Assembly: GCA_910579165.1 (NCBI GenBank)
Contig: CAJTTF010000005.1
Location: 1-64,000, forward strand
DNA from: an uncultured Atopobiaceae bacterium
GTDB lineage: Bacteria; Actinomycetota; Coriobacteriia; Coriobacteriales; Atopobiaceae
Direction: 5' to 3'
Length of the DNA: 64,000 nt
Within the stretch, counting starts at the first letter, position 1, and each line of letters begins with the position of its first letter. Positions 1-9,200 of the stretch are shown in pieces. The notes under the pieces are model-generated. The model saw only the letters and a program-made list of their open reading frames with translations. It had not been told where the DNA came from and did not search any database. A program made the translations under genes and the position numbers.

Positions 1-729
1 GGACGCTTGAAACATGCTTTTCATAGACGTTACGTCTTGCGTATCAATGTTGGCGAGCCCTTCAATGTTTGGCAACGCGTAAAACCAATAGGCGGTGCTT
101 GTTGGTTTATAGGCCGAGAAACTCTGATCGATGATGACCTTTGTTACCGCGCTTGAGCTCCAGCCCGGGGCTTCACTATACCCACTAACTATCCTCCACC
201 AGTCGGTACCTTCTGTGCCTGCGGGTTGCTCGCTATATTGAAAGGTGAGGATAGTATCTGAACCTTGAGTAGATTTAACAACGTAGGGAGCTAGGGCGTT
301 TTGAGAGGCGTCCGTACCTTGAGTGCCATCACTTGTGGCATTTGTGTCCGTGTCTGAGGGGAGAGATGCATCTTCTTCAGGTATATAGTTTGCAAGTTGG
401 GAAGCTCCCTCTTGCACTGCTTGAGCAATGCCATCAAACACACCAAGAGCAGCATCTCCTACAGTACTGACCGCTCCTGTTACGGCCCCCGTCACAGCCT
501 CTGTAAGGGGCTCAGAGTTGAGCTGCTCTAGCTTGTCTTTTGCTTGCGCCAGAGCTGGCGTGGAGAAGGTGGTTGCCACCATGAGAAGAGAGCTTAAGGC
601 CACAACAAGTGAGGTGCCCAGAGAGCTTCCCACACTTTTTTGGTGACTTTTGTTCTTTTGGAACTTCCGTTTTAGCAACGTAAAACGACGGTTAACGTGC
701 TGAATGAACGCAATGTTACCTGAACTCAT
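1..729 (-). CDS. BspA-like (DUF285) surface protein, N-terminal part, runs off window
   Basis: The frame is open from ATG at 729 to the window edge (243 codons), so the C-terminus is missing. A ribosome binding site (GAGGAG) lies 5 bases before the ATG. Residues 1-35 are basic, followed by a hydrophobic stretch ending in a signal-peptidase-like TPALAQA site near residue 65. A Thr/Ser/Asp-rich linker follows. The last visible residues (LPNIEGLANIDT, then DVTSMKSMF) match the repeat of BspA/DUF285 leucine-rich surface proteins, in which 'x-L-D-T-S-x-V-T-x-M-x-x-M-F' units stack. Such proteins are usually wall-anchored adhesins; any LPXTG anchor would be outside the window. A second BspA-like gene is at 40745. 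The putative promoter contains a long homopolymer tract. Family assignment is fairly sure from the repeat; function is inferred. Confidence 0.75.
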   Translation of the reverse strand, partial: MSSGNIAFIQHVNRRFTLLKRKFQKNKSHQKSVGSSLGTSLVVALSSLLMVATTFSTPALAQAKDKLEQLNSEPLTEAVTGAVTGAVSTVGDAALGVFDGIAQAVQEGASQLANYIPEEDASLPSDTDTNATSDGTQGTDASQNALAPYVVKSTQGSDTILTFQYSEQPAGTEGTDWWRIVSGYSEAPGWSSSAVTKVIIDQSFSAYKPTSTAYWFYALPNIEGLANIDTQDVTSMKSMFQAS

Positions 730-792
730 GTAATCTCCTCATATTGGTTCCAAAGGCAAAACAGACAAACCTGTCCAATTTTGCAGGCTCTA

Positions 793-822
793 AGGATAAC
801 GCCCCCCCCCCTTTTTTTTCAA
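793..822 (-). promoter_or_regulatory. Putative sigma70-type promoter with homopolymer spacer
   Basis: On the minus strand, TTGAAA (822-817) is followed by 18 bases and TATCCT (798-793), about 65 bases upstream of the surface-protein ATG. The spacer is A5 then G10 then CGT. Slippage in either run would change the -35/-10 distance. The promoter assignment rests only on hexamer resemblance. Confidence 0.45.
802..819. repeat. Homopolymer tract C10 T8 (G10/A8 run on minus strand)
   Basis: Ten C (802-811) directly followed by eight T (812-819) on the plus strand. It is the longest single-base run noticed in the window, in the upstream region of a surface-protein gene. Such runs are typical slippage substrates. 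Confidence 0.9.
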
Positions 823-1084
823 GGGTTTTTGCAAAAAATCCGCAAAAATGTGACCTGAACCCTGAAGTGGACTTTGAAGTGGACCCCGTTTTCCGCACAC
901 TTCTTCTTCGTGTAAGAAAGTAGGCACCTTTATAGAAAATGAGTATTAGGTTTAAGACGGTCTCTATTTTCTGGGGTCCAAATCGGGTATGATGAGTGTT
1001 CGCCTAAAGCGCATCATCCTTGTTGTTGCCATGTTCCGCAGGTATTTTCTACATTGCGCAGGCGAAACGCCTTAGAAACACTTT

Positions 1085-2920
1085 ATGATACTGGACACAC
1101 TACATAGCCCCCAAGATCTCCGCACGCTAAACCAAGAGCAGCTGCTTGCTCTTGCAAAAGAGATTAGACAGGCTATACTGCAAAAAACTTCCCAGGTAGG
1201 AGGACACGTAGGGCCTAACCTTGGTGTTGTTGAGCTCACGTTGGCCCTCCATTATGTCTTTTCATCACCAAAGGACAAACTTGTCTTTGATGTGTCGCAC
1301 CAAACCTATACACATAAAATCCTCACAGGCCGAGCACAAGCTTTTTTGCAGAAAGACCATTTTCACGATATTTCTGGGTTCTCCTCTCCTGTCGAGTCTG
1401 AACACGACACCTTTACTGTGGGCCACACTTCCACCTCTGTAGCATTAGCGCTTGGACTTGCTCGCGCACGCGACCTACAAAAGCAAAAACACCATGTTGT
1501 GGCTATTATTGGCGATGGAGCACTCTCTGGCGGAGAAGCGTTTGAGGGACTGGATAACGCAGGTGCTTATGCAGGCAATCTTACGATTGTGCTCAACGAC
1601 AACAATTTCTCCATTGCACCCAATCAAGGTGGTCTCTATGCCAACCTTAAGGCGCTCCGCGAAAGCAAGGGCACGTGTGAGCAAAACTACTTCAAAGATC
1701 TTGGTTTGGACTATGTCTATGTAGAAGACGGTCATAATCTTGATGCCCTTATTGAAACCTTTACATCCGTCAAGGAATCAGAAAAACCAGTTGTGGTGCA
1801 CGTTCGCACACAAAAGGGGAAAGGCTATGCCCCAGCCCAGGAGAACCCTGAGCTCTTTCACTCCCTCTCCGGTTTTGATCTGGAGACCGGTGAGCCTGCT
1901 CAGACTGGGCAGATAACAGATGCCGCCGCTTTATTTGGACGGGATACCCACCGCATCATTCAAGCTGCCCTCCAGCAAAATGACAAGATCATTGCGCTCA
2001 ATGCAGCTACTCCGGGAATGATGGGGTTTGGTCCCCGTGAGCGCGCGGAGGCAGGTGAACATTTTCTCGACGTTGGCATTGCTGAGCCGGCGGCAGTCTC
2101 TGTTGCAGCGGGCCTTGCCAGAGGCGGAGCACAGCCAGTCTTTGCAGTTCGCTCGTCCTTCGCCCAGCGTGCCTACGACCAAATTGCCCAAGACGTTTGT
2201 ATCGATTCCTTGCCTGTCACCATCGTTGTTTTCACCGGCTCCCTTTACGCCATGCACGATGTAACGCATCAGGGGCTTGGGGATATTCCTCTCCTGTCCT
2301 CTATTCCTAACCTTGCCTACCTGTGCCCCGCTACGCCAAAAGAGTATGAGGCAATGCTCACCTGGTCACTTTCTCAGCGTGAGGTTCCCGTTGCCATTAA
2401 GCTGCCGGGAGTGTATGAGGAAGTCTATGGAGAACAAGCGGGTGCAAAAGCTTTGGCTCAAAAGCAGAATGAAAACGACTTAGATGCAAACGTGCCTTCA
2501 AAGGCGCCGGGCCACCCTGCAACACCGTTTTCAACGTATCAAGTTATTGATGCGGGCTCGCGCGTTGCGTTTTTAGGTCTGGGAACGTTTTTAGGTCTTG
2601 CGCAAAAGGCAGCTTCTCTTCTAGAAAAGGAAACGGGCATTCGCAGCACCGTCATCAATCCTCGTTGTGCCTCAGGAGTTGACGGGGAATGTCTTGAGCA
2701 GCTCAAGAAGGACCATGAGCTGATCGTCACGCTTGAAGACGGACGAGTTGAAGGCGGTTTTGGGCAGAAGGTTGCCGCATTTTATGGAACCGACGACATG
2801 CAAGTACTGGTGCGCGGGCTCTCGCAAGAGCTTCTGAGGAAGTATTGCGTAGAGGACCTTCTTAAGCAGAACGGGCTTACGGCACCGCAACTGGTTTCAT
2901 CTATTCAAGAAATTCTTTAA
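1085..2920 (+). CDS. dxs: 1-deoxy-D-xylulose-5-phosphate synthase-like protein
   Basis: A 611-residue thiamine-diphosphate enzyme of the transketolase superfamily. DXS condenses pyruvate with glyceraldehyde 3-phosphate to feed the MEP isoprenoid pathway and thiamine/pyridoxal synthesis. Visible signs are HVGPNLGVVELT (res 41-52), a DVSHQTYTHK motif, GDG (143-145) with NDNN (171-174) for TPP/Mg binding, and FLDVGIAEPAA with the pyrimidine-domain Glu. A C-terminal transketolase domain follows. The DVSHQ-TYTHK and SGGEAFEGL variants resemble the shorter DXS subgroup of lactobacilli and relatives rather than textbook DXS, so the exact substrate is less sure than the family. An in-frame Gln/Asn/Asp-rich insert lies near residues 455-480. 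The 3' end overlaps the convergent tktB by 20 bp. Confidence 0.85.
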   Translation: MILDTLHSPQDLRTLNQEQLLALAKEIRQAILQKTSQVGGHVGPNLGVVELTLALHYVFSSPKDKLVFDVSHQTYTHKILTGRAQAFLQKDHFHDISGFSSPVESEHDTFTVGHTSTSVALALGLARARDLQKQKHHVVAIIGDGALSGGEAFEGLDNAGAYAGNLTIVLNDNNFSIAPNQGGLYANLKALRESKGTCEQNYFKDLGLDYVYVEDGHNLDALIETFTSVKESEKPVVVHVRTQKGKGYAPAQENPELFHSLSGFDLETGEPAQTGQITDAAALFGRDTHRIIQAALQQNDKIIALNAATPGMMGFGPRERAEAGEHFLDVGIAEPAAVSVAAGLARGGAQPVFAVRSSFAQRAYDQIAQDVCIDSLPVTIVVFTGSLYAMHDVTHQGLGDIPLLSSIPNLAYLCPATPKEYEAMLTWSLSQREVPVAIKLPGVYEEVYGEQAGAKALAQKQNENDLDANVPSKAPGHPATPFSTYQVIDAGSRVAFLGLGTFLGLAQKAASLLEKETGIRSTVINPRCASGVDGECLEQLKKDHELIVTLEDGRVEGGFGQKVAAFYGTDDMQVLVRGLSQELLRKYCVEDLLKQNGLTAPQLVSSIQEIL

Positions 2921-3899
2921 CGGAGCGGACGATACCGTCAGCATCCAGACCAAAGTGCTTGAGGAGCACATCGCCCGGCGCGCTGGTGCCAAACGTTTCC
3001 ATTCCAAGACGTTTGCAGGGCATGGGGCAATTCTCGGAAAGAACTTCTTCCACGGCCGAACCAAGGCCTCCATTAATGGAGTGCTCTTCAATGGTCATCA
3101 CCTTGCCGCTCTTTTTTGCAGCCGCAACGATTACGTCCTTGTTGATGGGCTTTATGCAGTAAACATCCACCACGGTGGCAGAAATACCCTCTTCCGCGAG
3201 TTTATTGGCAGCTACGAGCGCTTCTGCAACTTCCACGCCACACGCGAAGAGTGTGATGTCTGAAGTGTTGGGATTGGGGTTGGTGTTGGGGCTGGGGTTG
3301 GGATTGGGGCTGGAGTTCGTGTCTTGTGCCATTGTGCCATCATGCAAAATGTTTGCGCCTTCAAAACAGGCCTCAACATCTGCGGGATAGACATCCTCTA
3401 CAGGAAAGCGTCCCATGCGAACATACACAGGACCCCATTCGCGTGCGGCAAGCTTCAAGCAGGCGCGCGTAGCAGATGCATCCGCCGGCACAAGAACGCG
3501 CATAGTAGGAAGACCGCGCATGAGCGAAATATCCTCAAGCATCTGATGCGTTGCGCCGTCTTCTCCCACCGTGATACCGGCGTGGGTAGGGCAGATTTTG
3601 ACGTTGAGATTGGCATCAGCCACGATGTTTCTAATTTGATCGTAGCAGCGCCCCGTCCCAAAAACAGCAAACGAGGCGGTAAAGGGTATGCGACCGGTAA
3701 CGGAAAGGCCGGCGGCTACGCCGACCATGTTTTGCTCGGCAATGCCTACGTCTATCAAACGCGATGGATCATAAGCGCCTAACTTTGCAAGCGTTGTTGA
3801 GCCTGCAAGGTCTGCATCCACCGCTACGATATCCATTCCCTCCTGGCAGAGCTCCACCAAAGTCTCTCCAAAAACTGCTCGCGTTGCTTGCTTTGCCAT
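2901..3899 (-). CDS. tktB: Transketolase, C-terminal subunit
   Basis: Second half of a split transketolase, carrying the pyrimidine-binding and C-terminal domains. With the N-terminal subunit it moves two-carbon ketol units between sugar phosphates in the pentose phosphate pathway. Motifs are RLIDVGIAEQNMVG with catalytic Glu55, ASFAVFGTGR, and THAGITVGEDGATHQ. I start it at ATG 3899 because AAGGAGG lies just upstream and the product then begins MAKQATRAVFGE, as in the family; an in-frame start at 3995 would lie within tktA. It sits one base after the tktA stop, so the two are surely co-translated. Residues 195-212 are a Pro/Asn dipeptide repeat coded by 6-bp units, between two domains. The end overlaps dxs head-on by 20 bp. 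Confidence 0.93.
   Translation of the reverse strand: MAKQATRAVFGETLVELCQEGMDIVAVDADLAGSTTLAKLGAYDPSRLIDVGIAEQNMVGVAAGLSVTGRIPFTASFAVFGTGRCYDQIRNIVADANLNVKICPTHAGITVGEDGATHQMLEDISLMRGLPTMRVLVPADASATRACLKLAAREWGPVYVRMGRFPVEDVYPADVEACFEGANILHDGTMAQDTNSSPNPNPSPNTNPNPNTSDITLFACGVEVAEALVAANKLAEEGISATVVDVYCIKPINKDVIVAAAKKSGKVMTIEEHSINGGLGSAVEEVLSENCPMPCKRLGMETFGTSAPGDVLLKHFGLDADGIVRSVKEFLE
3264..3316. repeat. GGGGTTG-type microsatellite inside tktB
   Basis: Repeats of GGGATTGGGGYTGG on the plus strand, coding Pro-Asn dipeptides in tktB. The tract is in frame and lies between the pyrimidine-binding and C-terminal domains. Confidence 0.85.
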
Positions 3900-3900
3900 G

Positions 3901-4902
3901 TTAATCCTCCTTGGGCGTTGCTGAGAACAGCGGCGCATCTGCGGCAATTCCGTAACGTTGTGTGAGCTCTGTGGCTGCCTTATCCAATTCCTCAAGCGCT
4001 TGAGCTGCCTGCTCTGCGTTAGGTGCCGTGCCGTGCCACTTGGCTTGGTTTTCCATAAAGGAAACGCCTTTGCCTTTAATGGTGTCGCAAATAATCATGG
4101 TTGGTTTGTCGCTCACCGTGCGTGCTTCTTTAAGCGCCGAAACAATCTCGCCTATAGCGTGCCCGTTCACATGGATGACGTGAAAGCCAAACGCGCGGAC
4201 CTTGGCATCAATATCTCCCAGTGAGTTCACTTCTGTCACGAACCCATCAATTTGGAGATTGTTGAGGTCGAGGATGGCCGTAAGGTTGTGCAGCTTATGG
4301 TGCGCCGCAAACATCATTGCTTCCCAGTTTGAGCCTTCTTGCATCTCGCCGTCTCCCAAGAGAACCCAAACGTGCGTAGGCTCTGTTGCGGATTGTGAAG
4401 CGGATTGTGCTGCAGATTGTGACGTGGATTGTGCTGCGGATTTCTGGGCGTCCATGAGAAAACCGAGCGCCTCACCGGCTGCAACGGAAAGGCCTTGACC
4501 CAACGAGCCCGCACAGACATCAACACCCTGGAGGGCGTGAGAATCCGGATGGCCCTGAAGCTTGGAGCCAAGTTGACGAAGAGTCATGAGGTCCTCGTCT
4601 GATATCCAGCCCATTTGGTGATAGAGGGCATAGAGAACGGGCGCTGCATGACCCTTGGAAAGCAAGAAGTGATCGCGCTCTTCCCAGGTAGGAGAAGCGG
4701 GATCATAATTCATCTGACCAGAGCTAAAGAGCGCAGCAACAATGTCTGATGCACTAAGCGAGCCACCGGGATGGCCGGACTTGGATTGCGCGAGCATGCG
4801 AATGATGTCGTGACGCATGCGGTTTGCGAGAAGCGCTGCGTGACCTTCATCTAAGGATGGGGCGCGCCACTCTCTTTCTGTTTTAGAAGTTACTGCAACC
4901 AT
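3901..4902 (-). CDS. tktA: Transketolase, N-terminal subunit
   Basis: TPP-binding half of a two-gene transketolase (333 residues; the family is about 270-280). It shows SGHPGGSLSASD (42-53), LSKGHAAPVLY, and GDGEMQEGSNWEA (183-195) followed by DLNNLQIDG, the thiamine-diphosphate and magnesium site. Residues 154-173 are an Ala/Gln/Ser repeat coded by a 12-bp unit repeated about five times (plus-strand 4388-4447), inserted just before the GDG strand. ATG at 4902 has AAAGG 6 bases upstream. That AAAAGTAAAGGT leader segment is itself duplicated 23 bp further up. It is translated together with tktB. Confidence 0.93.
   Translation of the reverse strand: MVAVTSKTEREWRAPSLDEGHAALLANRMRHDIIRMLAQSKSGHPGGSLSASDIVAALFSSGQMNYDPASPTWEERDHFLLSKGHAAPVLYALYHQMGWISDEDLMTLRQLGSKLQGHPDSHALQGVDVCAGSLGQGLSVAAGEALGFLMDAQKSAAQSTSQSAAQSASQSATEPTHVWVLLGDGEMQEGSNWEAMMFAAHHKLHNLTAILDLNNLQIDGFVTEVNSLGDIDAKVRAFGFHVIHVNGHAIGEIVSALKEARTVSDKPTMIICDTIKGKGVSFMENQAKWHGTAPNAEQAAQALEELDKAATELTQRYGIAADAPLFSATPKED
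4388..4447. repeat. 12-bp in-frame tandem repeat inside tktA
   Basis: About five copies of a 12-bp unit of the form GCGGATTGTGMN, each coding four residues (A/S-Q-S-A). Copies differ at several positions. The insert lies immediately before the cofactor-binding strand of the transketolase N-subunit. Confidence 0.85.
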
Positions 4903-4980
4903 AATAACCTTTACTTTTGTGAATTGATTACCTTTACTTTTATAGGTTGTCTACATTCATTTTTGTGGGTTGATTACGAA
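4903..4980. repeat. Short direct repeats in tktA leader
   Basis: Read on the minus strand, AAAAGTAAAGGT occurs twice 23 bp apart and GTAATCAAyyCACAAAA occurs twice. The ribosome-binding segment of tktA has thus been duplicated. The gap otherwise separates prfB from tktA and shows no gene. Confidence 0.6.
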
Positions 4981-6078
4981 TTAGTTTTGAGCTGTTTTCC
5001 AACGAAGATAACTTAGCACGAATGCATCTAGATCTCCGTCTAAAACATCATCAATTTTTGCCGTTTCACACTCTGTACGAGTATCTTTCACCAATTGATA
5101 GGGATAGAAGACGTAGTTTCTAATTTGCGAGCCAAACGAGATTTCATTTTTTGGTCCGCGCAATTCATTGAGCTCATCGGCACGTTTTTTTTGTTCAAGC
5201 TCATAGAGTTTTGCGCGAAGGATCTCCATGGCCTGCGCTTTATTCTGAAGCTGACTTCTCTCATTTTGGCACGTTACAACGATGCCTGTGGGAAGATGGG
5301 TGAGACGTACGGCTGAGTCTGTGGTGTTAACGCCCTGACCGCCTGGACCCGATGCATGATAAACATCCACGCGCAGATCCCCAGGATTAATCTCTACTTC
5401 AATATGCTCAGGAAGAATAGGGAGAACCTCAACACCGGCGAAGGTAGTATGTCGCCTTTTCTTGGCATCGGTTGATGAGATGCGCACCATTCTGTGGACG
5501 CCTTGTTCGCCGCGAAGCATGCCATATGCGTTTTTACCGCTCACCTTAAACGTTGCGCGATCAAGTCCAATACCTTCAGCCACGGGGGCATCCAAAACCT
5601 CCACCTTCCAACGATGACGTTCGGCAAAGCGCGTGTACATTCTAAAAAGCATCTCCACCCAATCCTGCGCCTCAAGACCGCCTTGCCCCGGTGTCACGCT
5701 GACGATGGCATCGCCTCCATCAAAGGGTCCCGTGAACCAAGAGGACAGTTCAAGCTGTGTAAGAAGAGAGGCCAGTGATGCCATGGACGATGCAGCTTCT
5801 TCATTGAAAGCCTCGTCCTGCGTTTCTTCAAACAAATCAAGTGCGGCTTGTGCATCTTCCAGCTGTTGCTGCGCCGTTGTAAAGGTTTCTATCACCTCAT
5901 TGGCCGATGTGAGCTCCTCCATAGTTTTGCTAGCAAACTCTTGATTGTTCCAGAAATCTCGCGCTGCAGACTGCTCCTCTAGCTGGGATTTGCGCTCGAT
6001 GAGCTCAGTGATATGAAGGAAATCTGCGGCCGCGTTGAGGCGATCTAGGAGCCCTTTGATGTCGTGGGATTCATCCAT
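4981..6078 (-). CDS. prfB: Peptide chain release factor 2
   Basis: RF2 recognises UGA/UAA at the ribosomal A site and triggers peptide release. The GGQ motif is in GPGGQGVNTTDSAVRL, followed by QNERSQLQNK, with the acidic helical N-terminal domain before it. From ATG 6078 it has 365 residues, the usual RF2 length. An in-frame TTG at 6099 would add seven residues; neither start has a strong ribosome binding site. The autoregulatory +1 frameshift with an internal UGA seen in many bacteria is absent: the frame is continuous. secA lies upstream on the same strand after a gap of about 200 bp. Confidence 0.95.
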   Translation of the reverse strand: MDESHDIKGLLDRLNAAADFLHITELIERKSQLEEQSAARDFWNNQEFASKTMEELTSANEVIETFTTAQQQLEDAQAALDLFEETQDEAFNEEAASSMASLASLLTQLELSSWFTGPFDGGDAIVSVTPGQGGLEAQDWVEMLFRMYTRFAERHRWKVEVLDAPVAEGIGLDRATFKVSGKNAYGMLRGEQGVHRMVRISSTDAKKRRHTTFAGVEVLPILPEHIEVEINPGDLRVDVYHASGPGGQGVNTTDSAVRLTHLPTGIVVTCQNERSQLQNKAQAMEILRAKLYELEQKKRADELNELRGPKNEISFGSQIRNYVFYPYQLVKDTRTECETAKIDDVLDGDLDAFVLSYLRWKTAQN

Positions 6079-6281
6079 ATGAGCGTTGATTGCAGCCAAT
6101 CTTTGGCAAGTGTTGCGGTTGATATTGTGGCCAGTATTGCGGGTATTGTTCCTTTTGCTATTGCGCGGGCATCTGCGGGAACTAGTGTTGGGTGCGCTCG
6201 CGAGATGATAGGCGTGCGGCTACACGGCTGCTCATGTACGCATGTGTATGCACGCCCTAGCTGGGGCAGAAGCAAAAAACC
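6079..6281. other. Intergenic gap secA-prfB with degenerate short repeats
   Basis: About 200 bp with variants of a TATTGCGG/GTATTGTT motif recurring every 12-20 bases (6110-6175). No gene, no clear terminator after secA and no promoter that I could defend. Confidence 0.5.
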
Positions 6282-9200
6282 TTAGGAGCGCTTCCCGTGG
6301 CAGTTCTTGAATTTCTTACCAGATCCACAGGGGCAAGGATCGTTGCGCCCCACATCTGCAAATGGGTTATCCGAGTCTGCCTTTACATACGGACGCGGTT
6401 TTCCATTGGCGTCCGATGCGCGAAGCGGGATATTGCTTGGCATGCCCAGTGACGCGTCAAAGCCTGCGGGAGCTTTGGTGATCGTAGGCATTGCTTGAGC
6501 AGAGGACTTCGTGCCGGGTTTAGCGTCTCCCGACCTTGCTCCAGACTTGGCAGCGCTCTTTACGCCATCTTTAGCGCCGGCAGCTTTGTTTTGTTTTTTA
6601 TCGGCGTTGATGAGTTTGTCGTTTGCGCCATTGCCTGCTTTTTGCTTATTAAGGCGGCCAAACAGACCCTTTTTCTCGGAGTCCTTTTCCTTCTTTTTGG
6701 CGCCTTTGTCTTGTTTGCCCTTTATATTGGCATCGTCTTTTTTGGATTTTGTGCCCTTCTTGCTTGCAACGGCTTTGCCAGAAGCACTTTGATCTCCATC
6801 AATCTCTGCAGGTCCTGAAAGCGTGAGCGTACCGCGCTCAGAGGACTCCTCTTGCACGGGCGCGGTTTGAGCCACTTGAATGCGCAGAATTGTCTGAATA
6901 AAGTCCTCATACATGGCACCTACAAGCAATTCAAAAGCGGCAAAGGCTTCATGCTTATACTCAACGAGAGGATCGCGCTGGCCGTACCCACGGAGTCCGA
7001 TGCCCTCTTTGAGGTAGTCCATCTCCTGCAAGTAAGTCATCCAACGCGCATCAATCACGCGAAGCATAATTTGCTGAGAAAGCTGCGTCATGATGTCATG
7101 ACCCAACTTGTCTGCCTTGCGATCGTAGAGCTGGGTGACGTATTCCATCAGGATTTTTGCAATTTCTCCTGTGGACATTTTCTCGTCGAACGCAGGCACA
7201 TCATGGCGTCCCGTCAACTCTTCCATCCACTTTTTGAGGCCTGGGATATCCCAATCAGACACCTTCACTTCCGTAGAGCAATACTGGTGCACAGCTGCCT
7301 CAACAGTTTTATTAAGCACATCGTGAATATGGTTCACAAGAGTAGAGCCGCCGTCCAGGATGCGATTGCGCTCTTCATAGACAACTTTGCGCTGCTCGTT
7401 CATAACGTCGTCGTAGTCCAAAACGTTTTTACGCGTACCAAAGTTGATTTCCTCAATCTTGCGCTGGGCATTTTCTACCGCCTTAGAGACAAGCTTCGTC
7501 TTGAGGGGCATGTCGTCTGGCATCTCTACCTTTTGCATCATCCTGCTGATACGATCCATGCGGTCGCCACCAAAAAGGCGCATCAACCGGTCATCAAGAG
7601 AGAGGTAGAACTGTGTCTCACCCGGATCACCCTGGCGTCCAGAACGTCCGCGCAGCTGATTGTCAATACGACGCGATTCGTGACGCTCGGTACCAATAAC
7701 GGTAAGACCACCCGCTTTAATAACGTGCTCGCGCTCTTTCTCCGTAATCTTTTTTGCTTCCTTGAGCGCTTGCTTACGTTGAGCTGGCGTGGCCTCTGCG
7801 GGCTCAATGCCTTTCTGGGCAAGGATGTCTTCAGCCAGGACCTGTGGGTTACCACCCAACAAGATATCGGTACCACGACCAGCCATATTGGTAGCAATGG
7901 TCACAGCTCCTTCGCGCCCGGCCTGGGCAACAATTTGCGCCTCTGCCTCGTGGTACTTAGCGTTTAAGACAGAGTGCTTAATGCCGCGCTTATCAAGGAG
8001 GTGCGAGAGTTTCTCAGAATTTTCAATGGTGACGGTACCCACCAAAACCGGCTGGCCCTTTTTGTGGCGGCGAGCAATGTCGTCTGCCACTGCATTAAAC
8101 TTGGCGTCCTCCGTGCGGTAGACCTCGTCTGTTTGGTCCTTGCGGGCGAGCGGCTTGTTAGAGGGAATCTCCTGAACGGGAAGTTTGTAGATCTCGCGGA
8201 ACTCGCCGTCCTCTGTGAGAGCGGTACCCGTCATGCCGGAGAGCTTCTCGTAGAGACGGAAGTAATTTTGGAGGGTGATGGTTGCCAGCGTTTGGTTTTC
8301 CTCCAGGACAGGCACGCCTTCCTTGGCCTCAATAGCCTGGTGGAGACCTTCAGAGTAACGGCGGCCTTCCATAATGCGGCCGGTGAACTCATCGACAATC
8401 TTGACTTCGCCATCGACTACCACATACTGCTGGTTTCTGTGGAACATGTACTCAGCTTTGAGGGCCTGCTGGAGGTGGTTGACGAGCACGCCTGCGCGGT
8501 CGCCGTAGATGTTGAGACCAAGCGCGCGCTCAATTTTTGTCAGACCGGTCTCTGTTGCCATGATGGTGTGTTTTGCCTCGTCCATGTCGTAATCGACATC
8601 TTCTGTGAGGCCGCGCACTGCTTGGGCGAATTCGCGATAGGTATCTGCAGATTTGGTACCCGCTCCGCTGATGATAAGGGGGGTACGGGCTTCATCGATA
8701 AGGATGGAGTCCACCTCGTCCACGATGGCGTAGTGATGGCCGCGCTGGACGCGCTGCTCCGCACGCACCACCATGTTGTCGCGGAGGTAGTCAAAGCCAA
8801 ACTCAGAGTTGGTGCCGTACGTGACGTCCGCGTCATAAGCGGGATGTTTCAGATCAAGCGGCATGTTGTTTTGCAAAAGACCCACGGACATACCCATGGC
8901 TTTATAGAGCGCACCCATCCACTCGCTATCACGTTTTGCCAGGTAATCATTGACGGTGACAATATGGACGCCCTTTCCCTCTAGGGCATTGAGATAACCT
9001 GCCAGGGTGGAGACGAGCGTTTTGCCCTCACCGGTTTTCATCTCGGCAATCATGCCGGCATTGAGCGCCATCGCACCTACAATTTGCACGTCGAAGTGGC
9101 GCATGCCAATGGTGCGCTCACTCATTTCACGAACCGCGGCGAATGCCTCGGGGAGGAGGGAATCAAGCTTTTCGCCCTTCTCTAGGCGCTCCTTAAACTT

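Larger units (their letters stand above)
730..1084. other. Intergenic region between divergent surface-protein and dxs-like genes
   Basis: Besides the homopolymer promoter, this gap holds a possible plus-strand -10 (TATGAT near 989) and a leader hairpin in front of dxs. TTCGCCT at 999-1005 pairs with AGGCGAA at 1060-1066, and GCGC near 1010 pairs with GCGC near 1056. A GAAGTGGAC motif occurs twice near 863-882. No protein-coding gene is supported. Confidence 0.5.

Noticed and set aside
855..890. GAAGTGGAC repeated motif resembling an insertion-sequence end
   Set aside because: Only a short direct repeat is present, with no transposase, no matching inverted end and no target duplication in the window.
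5990..6100. Programmed +1 frameshift in prfB
   Set aside because: I looked for an upstream frame with CTTTGAC before the RF2 body. The frame is continuous and has no internal TGA.
7974..8984. Long plus-strand frames opposite secA (also 6852-7967)
   Set aside because: SecA is certain on the other strand; the composition of these frames is typical of antisense shadows.
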